Below, in pieces: positions 49,708 to 61,130 of a DNA stretch of 64,000 nucleotides. The position numbers and the translations under genes were made by a program. The notes beneath the pieces are model-generated. The model was not told the DNA's origin, made no database searches, and saw only the letters and a list, made by a program, of their open reading frames with translations. Position 1 is the stretch's first letter, and each line of letters opens with the position of its first letter. Source of the DNA: Acanthornis magna (lineage: Eukaryota > Chordata > Aves > Passeriformes > Acanthizidae); the NCBI GenBank assembly GCA_036785705.1, contig JAWUZG010000001.1:8184001-8248000 (forward strand), read 5' to 3'.

Positions 49708-50494
49708 GCAGATGACACCAAGTTGGGCAGGACAGCTCTGCAGAGGGATCTGGACAGGATGGATTGATGGGCCAAGGCCAGCTGTGTGAGGTTCAACAAG
49801 GCCAAGTGCCAGGTCCTGCCCTGGGGTCACAACAACCTCAGGCAGGGCCACAGGCTGGGGCAGAGGGGCTGCGAAGTGCCAGGGGAAAAGGCCCTGGGGG
49901 TGCTGGTGACAGCAGCTGAACATGAGCCAGGGTGTGGCCAAGGAGGCCAAGGGCATCCTGGTTTGTGTGAGGAACTGATGAGGATCCATCTCACACCCTG
50001 CCTTTGGTTCTGGCCCTTCACTGCAGCAAGGACATTGAGGGGCTGGAGCGTGTCCAGAGAAGAGAACGGAGCTGGGAAGGGTCTGGAGCACAAGTCCTGT
50101 GAGGAGCAGCTGGGGGTGTTTAGCCTGGAGAAAAGGAGGCTCACAGAGGACTTTATCACTCTCTAAAACTCCCTGAAAGGAGGTTATGACCAGGTGGGGG
50201 TGGTCTCTTGTCCCAACAAGTAATAGAACAAGAGGAAATGGCCTCAAGTTGTGCCAAAGGAGGTTTAGATTAGATACTAGGAAATTTCTTCCCCCAAAGG
50301 GTGGTCAAGCATTGGAACAGGCTACACTGTAATGTGGGAGTCACCATCCCTGGAGGTATTTAAAAGATGTGGAGATATAGAACTTACAGACGTGATTTAG
50401 GTGTGGCCTTGTTAGTGGTGTGGCCTTGGTTAAGAGTTGGACTCAATGATTTTAAAGGTATTTTCCAACATAAACAATTCTGTGATTCTGTGAT
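49708..50494 (+). mobile_element. CR1 LINE, right part, ending at the CR1 3' terminus
   Basis: The sequence continues CR1 from the FADD box (gcagatgacaccaagttggg) through the C-terminal part of the reverse transcriptase, where LQRDLDRMD, a TGA stop, then WAKASCVRFNKAKC can be read. It then runs through the 3' UTR to the terminal units attctgtgattctgtgat. An internal deletion lies near 49965-50030, where the usual text between the ggcatcctgg block and the aaggacattgagg block is largely missing. The stop and the deletion make it a dead copy. The long frames on both strands at 49696-50247 are CR1 sequence. Confidence 0.95.
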
Positions 50495-53400
50495 ACTTCC
50501 TTATCAACCACACTGCAACATTTGATTTACATAATTAAATGCAGTTCCTCTTGCCACCTTGCATTGTGTGACAAACAACTGACAATAATTTTCAAAAAGC
50601 TTTACAACACATTGCCCTGGAGTGGTGGCCCTCCAGACTAACACAGGTGAAAATCTTCTGAACTGAGGTAAAATAGTGAAGGATATTTGTGGCAAACAGG
50701 GTTTATATGCATTTCTTCCAGTATTTCTTGTATCATTACAGGGATCATTCACAGTTAGTGCAAGGTTTTGTTGGTAGCTTTCTCCACTTTTTTTGCAGCT
50801 GTAGGAAAACATATTTTTTTCCTGCTATAATGCACATCTCTGCTGTGGAATTTAGCTGCAGAACCTAATTGCTATATTATGTTCTCCATCACTTCTATGA
50901 TACTCCAGGGAAGAAAGAATTGGAAATTTATAACTGCAAAAGGAATCTTTTCACCCCTTTGGGCAGCCAGATCTTGAAATAGTTTTAAATGGAATTTCAG
51001 GCATTATTACTTTAGCAGTCTTCCTCTTTCTAACCACATCTAGTACTCACCCGTCACTTGCCAGTCCACCAAAAGAGTAGGTTTTTTTTCACTTTAAAAT
51101 AATCCAAAATGAAACAGTTAAGAGTGTTATCATTAGGTCTTTATTACAACTCAGTTAATGATTCAAAATTATACTGAGCTAACTGGAAAGATTTTAATTC
51201 TGTCAGACACATGAGGTTTTTATCTCATACCAAAATAAAATTCATACCAGAATTAATTTGGGTGAATTCAACAAGTCCATTAGTTTCAGTCGTTTTAACA
51301 ACTCAGGAACCTGGTGGTGTTTTTCTGAAGATAGTTCTTTTCATTTTTTGTGCACTTCCACTGAGCCGCAGTTCTCCCTGAACTGGCTTTATCTGGTGCA
51401 AATGGCAAAATCACTGTCCTTCTCAAGCCTTACAGGTAGAGTATTTAGAACAAAACAAAATGTATTTCTGGTTCAGCACTGGTGAGATCATCAACGCAGT
51501 GACTCAAAAAGAGAATGGGATAAATGCTAACTAATCAGCAGAGAAGAATTCATGGTTTCATGATACTGTAATTCTTTTGTGCTTGTTTGGTTCAAATCTT
51601 TGCCACAGGAGAATCACTTAACACAGAATATGCATTGTGTCCTTGAATTAATGACATCTTACTCATATTTATTGGACGCCACAGATTCTCTGAGCACAGC
51701 TAAGTTCTAACTTGAACTTTTCTGTGATGTGAGAAACAGTCTGAAGTAAAGAAGCAAAAATCTTTCTCATCCTTTCCAGAGGTACTGGAATTGACAAGGA
51801 ATGACTTGCAAGTTTGGTGATAACCAAACAACATCCACATACAGAATTGCACTAGCAGCTATTTGAGTCTGGGAAACAAGAATGAGAGGATAGGAGGAAC
51901 TGCCCTCACCACAGAGCAGTACTGCTGCAGTTTTGAAGCCTGAAGAAACAGGAAAACTTGTTCCATATGCCCCAGAACCTGCCACTAGCCCATCACTCAG
52001 CTGAGCTCAAGTGGAGAACGTAGGGCATTAATTCATTCCAGAGATGGATATAATTGTAATCAAATCAAACGGAGACCAAACTCCTGGAACTGATGTCTAA
52101 CTCATGCATTCAAACTTTGAAAGTCTATCACAGGAGTCACAGCGCTGACCCCAGGTGAAATCCAATTTCTTTTTCATCACACAATTTTAATTTTCTGGAT
52201 GGTCTCTCTGTCCCTCTTCCCATCCCTGTACTGTCAGAGTGTACTTAGCTAAATTTATCTGCTCTTTCTTCATTATCATCAGGAAAGATCTTTTTCATTA
52301 TCTTTTACTTAACATCATTTTATCCTGATCAAAAATCCCACCTACATACATTCTGTGAAGCCTTGCAATGCCTTCAGACACCAATCCTGTTTACATGCAC
52401 TTCATCTTTTCTCTCCTACTAATAAAGTGCTGTCACCAACCAGGTTTTGCATCCCATCTGGCATGAACATAACACATTAACTGCTTAACCTGAGTCTGTA
52501 GATAACAACTCTTCTTCAGAATTATTTAAATATGATTTAATATTGTCCTTGATACTGAAAATGAGTGGTAACACACTCCTGGAAATACTTGCTGGGGTAA
52601 TAAATACTTCTGGGGTTAGGACTGAGGGGGACAACAAGAGGCCATAGGATTCTGAATATTCTCAGAGTCCTCACAGTATGTTAGAAAAACCGCACTTAGG
52701 ATGTTGTACTGTGAGCAGGAAATGAAAGGCAAATAATAAGATGAAAAGGCTGTGCATAAAAAATGACAAGGGTATAACCTTTTTGACAACAAAACAAAAA
52801 GATTCTTGCCTAACATTATACTTCCATAATAATTATTTAATTAATTAATTAATATTAGCACGCTAATTAACTTTCCACTGTACACAGTAGGTTGCCGTTT
52901 GAATATGATTTAGAACCTGTAACGTATCTGTGGATGTTTTTCACAGTGGGAACTGCTTACCCAGCCTAGAATCAACAGCTTTTAGTGCAATAAGGTAGTT
53001 TGGTGCCCTGCTGATGGTTATCATTTCTACAGGCCGTTTGTGGATGGTGCCCAGTGACAGAAGCTATATTTTTACAGTAACATAAAGGAAGAGATGCACA
53101 AAAAGATGGATTTACAGAGGTAATTGAGCACCTCAAAAGCTGAGAAGTGCCTATTCATTGGGACTTACAGAGGTGTGTGAGCACAGCACACTCTGGACAG
53201 TGTTCTTTGCCAGCCAAATCTTGCTGTGTTCCCAACATTTATTTTGCCATGTGACTGAAACTAATTGTGTCCACACTGCTGGCAAGGGTGAAGTGGTAAT
53301 TTGCACAATCCCTGTGCATTGCTGGAGGGTCCATTCTCACTGAGCCTGCAGGTCTCTCCCAGAGGAAGGCTGAGTTATGGGCAGATTCTGGCCTGAATTT

Positions 53401-54389
53401 CTGCTCAGCTTCATCCTAGACAGAGAGCACAGCTGTCACCTGGGGCACCTGACATGCAGGGGTTTTATTCTGGCCCAAAGAAGGAAATTGCCCAGATGAG
53501 CATCATAGATAAATGTGGGATTACAATTCAAAAGTTTAGGACTCTGGAAGTGTGCCAGGAAGACTATTTTTCACTATGCAAAGATCTCACATAAATGTAT
53601 GTAAATCTTCCCTGGTTTGTGTTAAAAAGAATGAGGAACAATGACTTCAGAAGGAGTTTTGACAATCAGAGACAGATTCCATTGTTAAATTCTCTCTCAC
53701 AGATGTGAAAATACACATAAACATTAATCTAAGCATTTTATCCTCCAGTCCCAAATTTGTCTCACTCAATTTGGCAAATAGCACACACTCAGTGTGTGCT
53801 TGTGAGAAAATAATGTTATCCCCTGTGTCTCAGCTTCCCTTTTCTATCAGTGGAAACTTCTAATGTAATAATTTTTAAATCTGTACACAGAAGAATGTTT
53901 TCAGGCTCAATATATCACGATAAATAAATTATACAGAGATGTTTGCAAAAGAACATTGCATCAATGCTGAGAGGTTCATCATAAAGAACAATTATAGCAA
54001 TCACACTTTGAATATTAAGCCTAAAATGTTTGTAAGTGTATAAATCTTCAGAACAAATCCTTTGAGCAAAGCTTTTGCTTTCACAAGAAAGGGCTATGCA
54101 GGAGAAAGAATGAGATTAAATATTGTTTATGTATATAGCATACCATAATAATGTAGCTGCATTGGCTAAAAGCACTAATGACATCACATTAATTACTTTA
54201 AAGAGCTAAATTGTCTCCCACTACAAGTGCTAAAGGTCTCCTAGCTGTAGCTGATCTAAGACAATTCCTCCTCAGTTGAAAATCCATTCTTTAAACATAC
54301 ACCTCTCGCACTTAATATCTATCACATTCACGTGCATGTTAAATGAAAAGAAAGAAGAGAAGACAAAATTGCTATCTCTAAACAGTTGA
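50495..54389. other. Unique AT-rich DNA, no gene seen
   Basis: A TTAA repeat lies at 52837-52853, followed by gctaattaac, giving a cluster of TAATTA cores near 52830-52875. Short frames occur throughout without protein features. No mobile element was recognised. Confidence 0.5.
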
Positions 54390-54610
54390 GGTGCATAAAT
54401 ATCAAGGAGGGAGATGTGGCACAAGATAATAACAAGAAGATACAGACAGAATAGTTCAGGCTGAACAGGAGGAAAAGTGTCTTAATAATGATAAGGTCTA
54501 TTGGACCATGGAATAGTCTTTAAAGGGAAATAATAGAACCCCATCTCTAGGGGTGGGTATAAGCACATCAGCAAAAAAGAAGTGAAGGGTTGTAATAATC
54601 CTGATGTGAC
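54390..54610 (+). mobile_element. Ancient CR1 3'-UTR fragment, plus strand
   Basis: The phrase gttcaggctgaacaggagga at about 54456, followed by the decayed equivalents of the CR1 blocks for an element trailing to ggtataagcacatcagc, matches an old CR1 3' region in order (ggaatagtctt, then ccatctctaggggtg). No terminal repeat is preserved. Confidence 0.65.
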
Positions 54611-57600
54611 TCAAGATGAAGCAGTTTATTGGAATTGGATTTTTTCATTCTTAATTATCTGTGATTCATGGTGGACAAAGACAAACAGAAAACACACCAC
54701 ACAAGCACTCCAGACTTCCAGAGACAGAATCAGTTTAACAGATTAACATTTAGAAGACAGATTTGCAATGACCTATTGGTCATTCCATGAAAGTACTTAT
54801 TATTCAGAATATATATACTGATAATAACTGATCATTCATATTTAAGGTTTCAATTTTCCTCATTCAATCTGGGCTTCATTTACAAACAAAACAACAAGGC
54901 AAGGGACTTTCTGGTATTTATCTCTCTAGAACTTGTCAGAGCACAATCACCGCGGAAATTGTGTTGTTAATGAGCTTCAATTTTCCTTGCACGTTTATTT
55001 TTATTGCCATAGATATTTTCTTTCTTATAAGCAGTAACAGAGAGAATTGGTAACATGCTTTGTAGTATTACAACTCATGGGAAAAAATACTGAAATAGTA
55101 ATCTCCTAAGTTGAGGCCCTTGTGGTGAAGGAATACAGAAGTATTTTCTATTGGTAGAGGAGGACATTCATCTCTAGGACAATAGAAAAATTAGTGGCTG
55201 GCCAGAATGAGGCCAGCAACCATAAATTTAGTCTCCAGAAATGTTAAGGTCACAGGTGCTGTCGTTTGAACAGCCTCTACTTTTAGTTTCTTTCCCAAAT
55301 CTGTGTTGTAGTTGTAGCACTAACTCTTCAGAGGGAAACTTCTAAAGATTCCTCCACCTTCCAAGCCTGCAGCTACTTCAGCAAACAGGGACTGAACAGA
55401 ACAAGCGACTGAGCTTGAGAAACTTGCAAGCAGTGTTGTAGAGAGAAGATGGCAAAGCACCACAACATATAGTGCCCAGGTATCTTCAGGACATCATCCT
55501 TGCCAGAGATCCTGTGGTACCCTGAAGACCACAGTAATTCCTGACAGTTTCCCGTCAGTGCCTACAGATCCAGCGTGGAAGAGACTAAATATTTTAGCTA
55601 ACCTGGCTACTCTTCAGAACAGAAGCTGCATGTATAATTGTGCATGCCATTTTGTCTTATTGCCGAACAAATATGTAAACTCTTATCCTCTACAGAAACA
55701 CAAAGTCTGGTCCACACCTGAAGCTGGGGCAAATAAGATGTCATGGCACTGAAAGATGAGGTTATTTTGATACAAAGGGGATATCCAGTCAAACGTGAAG
55801 TTTGAGGTCTCCTAACCTGTCTTGCAATAAAACTAAAATACATGGCCAAGGCAAGCTGGTCTTGTGTACTTTCTGAAGCTGAACCCTTGATTGTGCCTGT
55901 AGTGTAATGTTATCTGCTTTTATTTACACCCTAATGCCATAGCATTTTAGCTCTACATTCTGATTCCCTTCAAAACATAAAGGTTAACAGAATAGAGACT
56001 TCTTAAATAAAAGCCCTCACACCTCACTTCTCTACTTAATATGATGCATTGCCTTTCAGTATGTAACACATATTTTCACCTCTGATTCATGGTTCTCAGG
56101 TGTATGGCATTATGTGCTCACAGACACTTTCCATCACAACTTCAGGTCCATTAAACCCAACAGTTCTGTTATTCTGGCTGCTCTGCTTCCCATCCCTCAC
56201 TTTCACAACCAAGAGAGAAACAACACGAGCAGTAGAGGGCTAGTTCTTGTAGTTCAGCATCTCACATGCCCCTTTTCCCCTGAACAAGTGTCTTGTGTTC
56301 CAAGTTCCCACTCAGCATCCCTATCAGCTTCTCAGAGTAGCACTTGCATTCTCTGCTTCCGAGTTTGGAACATGTTGATTGACAGACATACATGCTGATC
56401 CACAAACTTGTGGGTATTTTTGGCTTTTCCAAAGTAGAGGGCAGTAATTTACTCCTTGTCTACTTGGCTGCAAGTTTTAATGACCAGCTGGTTCATTATG
56501 GGGGTAGAGGGAGGCAGACAGATGGAGGAAGAAAGAGGCAGAAAATTCACTGTTGCAGTTGTGATCAATTGTATGTGGAGAACATAACTTCAGTCTCTCC
56601 GTAAATTGAAAATGGCTCACAATGGTAATCCAAAGATTTCTGTGACTATAAAATGACAAATTGTTTGACTTTTCTACAGCTACATTTCCTAAACATCATT
56701 GCTATAGATACCCAGAATAATGAAAAAAGTTTTTTTAAATTTGCTGATATTTCCAACTGGAATGTAGTACCTAATGTCATTATAACTTGTTCATACCTGG
56801 ATGATAAAATAATCAGCCAATATCTGGTAAGATCAGTTTTTCAGAGAAATTCAGGAAGGAACCTGAGAACCAGAATAACAAGCCATGTAAATCTACTGTT
56901 TTGGAAAAAGGTTTAAAGAATCCAAACAATGTTATAATTTGCAGACTTTGAGCTTTGTCAGCATGTACCTAAAACCCTAAGCTAGCACTACCTTTAGAGA
57001 GGAGTAAAAGCATATGGGAAAAATGAATAATACTGAAGGAATATCTTTTTTTCTCTTGAGTTTGAAGACAAGTGACTTAAGCAATTAGAAATACTGTGTT
57101 CAAGGGACAAAATTCTCAAATACAGGTGATAGTTTTGTTATGTTTAGCCATCTGAAGTTAGATATCCAATCTTAGCTGGTCATCTAGATTCACTTTGGAG
57201 GTGAAGATCATCCTCCATCATTCGCCTGAGAGCACTGAATTTGCTCTTCAAGGCACCTACTGATTTCCACAGATAGTTTAGAACACACAGTTAATTTTTA
57301 AGTTTCTCAAGTTGGCTAGACAGCTGCTAAGCAGGCTGAGTGTGTCGCTGTGCACAGCAAAACATTTGCAGTCAACTGGAATGAGACAGATAAAAATCAG
57401 GTGAACTCTGGGCACTTTGTTCTGGAGAGCTCACCACCTGTTTTGGGGAGGGAAGCAGAACCAAGGGGCAGAGACAGGCAAGGGCTTGGCCACCTCAGCG
57501 TGGCAAAGGCAAAATGGAACTATTGAACATGAAACAAGGTAAATTTGAAGCAAGAGATGAGCTAAAAGCAGTCCAGGAGACTCGTACGCTTCAGTCTTGC

Positions 57601-60600
57601 CCCATTATTCTGCCTCACATTTCTCCAGATGCTGGTTTACCTTGGGCCAATCTCGAACTCTCCGCAGTCTGCTGAGCACCTGAGCACTTGTCTCCAGTGC
57701 ACCATGCACAGACAGGAGCTGCTTTGCTTTATTCACTGGAAATTTGGACATTACCACCATCTCAGACCACTTCAACGCACAGCAACCAGTTGTCCTCTTT
57801 AAAAGAAGAAAAAAAAAAAGAGAAAAATGCGGTAAAGTTGCCAATAGTTTTTTACCTTTCTCCTCATCCCCATTTATTTATTAATCTAATAGACAAACCA
57901 CTCTCCTATGAAAGCAGCAAATGAATGTTCATTTTCTCCTTCTAGCTGAGAGAAGTTTTGAATGGCAAAACATATGTCTTGCCAGTCATCTGTGCAGACA
58001 CAGATTTTTATCAACAGATTTTAAACCATCTATTACTAAACATCTATTATTTTAAAGCAGCTGTTAAAATAAATCCGTGTATGCATCCATACAATCCTAA
58101 CGAACTGTATTTTCTCCCTGGGTGTGTAACTTGTGTGTGTAATCTGTCCTTTGGTTCTATAACTGAAGTTTCACAGGTCTGATGCCCACTTGCACTTCAA
58201 TTTATCATGAAATTTTCTAAAAGGTAAACTCAGAATACTCATGAAACATTGCTGGATCTGAACATTAGTGTAGCACATCTGCTGTATAAGACGACACTGA
58301 TGCAAAATACAGGACAATGCAGAATCTTAGGTCCTCAGACATCAATGTTCTTTTCTTAGTCTGTGCATTAATATTCCCCCATATCCATTTTTAAGTTTTC
58401 AGAAGCCAGTAGTATTTTAGATCTGCAGGAGGTTGTGAATAATAATGTGCATTAATAAAGTAGCAGAAGACACAAGTTCCTGCTGATTGCATATCCAAGA
58501 TTGTTGTTGATGACTACATTACTTGCTAAAAAAAGTAAACAAATTCCTACATGGAGAGATCCAAGATATGCTAGTTGCCTAGTTGCTAAAGAATATTAAC
58601 ACTTCAACAAAAAATGCTCAATTGTGCTATCATTTTCAAGGGATGCATTTCACAAGTAACATTTTCTTGGAAAGGATATCAAAACCACTTGAAAAATGAT
58701 ACATTTTCAAAAGAAGTGTAAGGATTTTATTCCTTTCTTTGTCTACATTATTATGGTCTCTAGCATCAAGTCCAGCACTAAAATGCCCAAGCAATCAAGC
58801 AAACCCTCAAATATGTAATATAAATTGGTTTTATGAAACTAAATTTCACCTTTTTGTGCTGCAATTAAAAATACCCACATTTGTTTTTCCAGCAGCTTAG
58901 TTTGATAATCTTATGTGTCTGCTTAGAATTGGAATTCATCTTATATACCTGAGTCTTTCCCATTGACTTCAGCTGAGCTTTTCCCATGAGGATGGATTGT
59001 AAAAGGATTAGGCTGCTTTCAATTTTTATTTCCTATACTTTTATTTAGGTATATGAGACAAGGCCAGTACTGAAGGAGTTTATTTTTGGAATACGGGAAA
59101 TATAAGTAGGCAGTTGCATTAATAGAAAGTTCTTCAACATGCAACAATACATTTCACATCTAGCTTTTATTTAAATAAAAAGCCATAGAATTCTGGGATC
59201 CACCTAACATAGTCTGACTTATAATTTGGTCTAGGAAATGACTTATTAGTGATTATACAATATCCAGCTTCCTGAGCAGCACTGAAGAGAAAGTGAAGGC
59301 TCCAACTGTGAGGCACATAAATAAAACACAGTATTGATTGGAGACTTCCATAAAAACAAAAGTAAGGATATCCAAATGAGAGTTAGGTTCCTCTTCCCAA
59401 CAAAAAATAAAAAGCAACAAGTTGTGGGTTATTCCAATAAATAATTTCACAAGGGACCCTCAGAGTGGGGTACCCAGTCAAGGACTATCTGGCTGCTATT
59501 TCTCACCAGGAAAGTTCAGGTAATGGTTGCTCACAGGGTGAGCGTTCTCTGAGCAGAAATGTAGCCTTAGCTTCTCCCATGAAAAAAGTGCTTTGTAACA
59601 ACTATTCCACAGCAACTTCTCTATGTGAATATCATTTCTAGCCCTTACTTCTCTGGAATAATGTTTGTAATGTTCAATTGTTTAAAAAAAATTAAACCAC
59701 AGTTGACCTTCCAGAATAATTATACTTGTCAGCTTGCTCTTCAGTGACAAGGCTGTAGAAGACAATGGAAAGGCCCTGAAGATCCACACCATGCCCTGGG
59801 CATTGTCCAGGACCTTATTCTGAAGATTATCTTCTTTCTGGCAAATATATGTTGTTCTAGGACAAGGACCTGCTTAGACACAGACACCACACCAAAAGGA
59901 CACAGCTCATCCACACAGCTTTGTTCTGACTGAAGTTCCAGCAGAGTTGGGACCAGGCACATGCTATTGGATTATATGCAATATTTCCTCATGCATCCAA
60001 CATTAGAAATTCCCATTTTAAGCATTAGCATTGTGCAATATACATGGCAAAGCCTAGGTTGGGAATGAGACATCTTCAGGAGTGGTTCAATTTCTCCATC
60101 TGATCAGTGGTACCTGAGAAACACACAATATAGAGTCATTATTTCCTTCTTACATTTCATCAAGCCTATCAGTTTATTGAGTACGAATGCAATGTATAAA
60201 CAACACTATGTAGCATTTGTTTGTACCATAGAGTTGAATTTTACTTTGCACATGGATATTTTTACTTTGCACAATTGAAAACAATGAGGTACAAATTGAA
60301 TGATGTGTAAAACCAGGGGCTACAACACAAACCAGAAAATTTTAGAAGTGTCAGTGCAGCATCTGAGCATAGTAAAGCGGGTTATTCTTCAAGATATATC
60401 ACACTGCTTTGTCAGAACAGCAGTGCCTGCAGAAAGCTATTCTTGCTCTTGATGTTGCTAACAACCATGCCTTTATCACAACCTCACAACATTTGGCACT
60501 TTTCCTAGGTCCTCAGGAAATGTCAGGAAACGTGTGGGGTTTTTTCCATTTTTTTAAAATGGAAATTTCCTATTTCTTACAATGTTAACGTAAAGTTTGG

Positions 60601-60890
60601 AAACATATGTGCCCAGAAAAGACACTCAGAAATCCCCAAAATTATAATTCTTTTTCATACCTAGATTTTTGATATATATATTTTTTGTAGATTTGTGGCA
60701 GTGACTTTTCTTATAATCTCTAACAATTGATTATTTATTTAGTTATGTTTTCATGTTTGGCTACTTATGTTAATGTATACTTTTAATCCAAATTAAGAAG
60801 GTAAAAAGCCCAAATTTAAAAAAAAAAAAAAATCAGACTAAATCTGGATACAAAACAAGTTTCCAGTTTGCAGTCTTATTTTTTCCACAG
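54611..60890. other. Unique AT-rich DNA, no gene seen
   Basis: Contains a few patches with slightly higher GC (55340-55760, 57420-57800), but no recognisable element or gene. A 15-A run lies at 60818-60832. The minus-strand frame 57605-57844 and its plus-strand partner show no domain. The final bases form the acceptor-like tract of the candidate exon at 60891. Confidence 0.5.
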
Positions 60891-61130
60891 AAGTGATTTT
60901 GGTTCGGATCAAATGAAGCCGCAAATCCGAACAAAGTTTACACCAAAGCAGCAGCTCCCTGGACATGGCATCCGGCCAGTGAAATTGATGCCCTTGGTAG
61001 CTTTGCTGGGAAGACAAAGTACAGCAATTTTGCTGCTGAGAAGCTGCTGGGGGCTCCACACCTCCCTGGCACAAGGGAAGACCTTCCGCTGGACTCTCCT
61101 GGGGACAGCTTCCATGGTCCCCTAGCCTTC
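60891..61130 (+). other. GC-rich, stop-poor island with a strong acceptor: candidate exon or old coding remnant
   Basis: A GC-richer island of about 240 bp lies in very AT-rich surroundings. It is preceded by a good 3' splice site (tcttattttttccacag, AG at 60889-60890). Two plus-strand frames are open: one gives an 85-residue reading at 60868-61125, the other runs from 60897 to a TAG at 61128-61130 and reads protein-like, including EIDALGSFAGKTKYSNFAAE. Two minus-strand frames are also open, so the lack of stops may only reflect composition. The upstream A-run and downstream T-run (61139-61149) have the wrong arrangement for a retrocopy tail on the plus strand. No family was recognised. Confidence 0.2.

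Noticed and set aside
49696..50247. Minus-strand frame of 183 codons and plus-strand frame of 126 codons
   Set aside because: Both lie inside the CR1 element. The plus-strand one follows part of the dead reverse transcriptase and 3' UTR, and the minus-strand one is its antisense.
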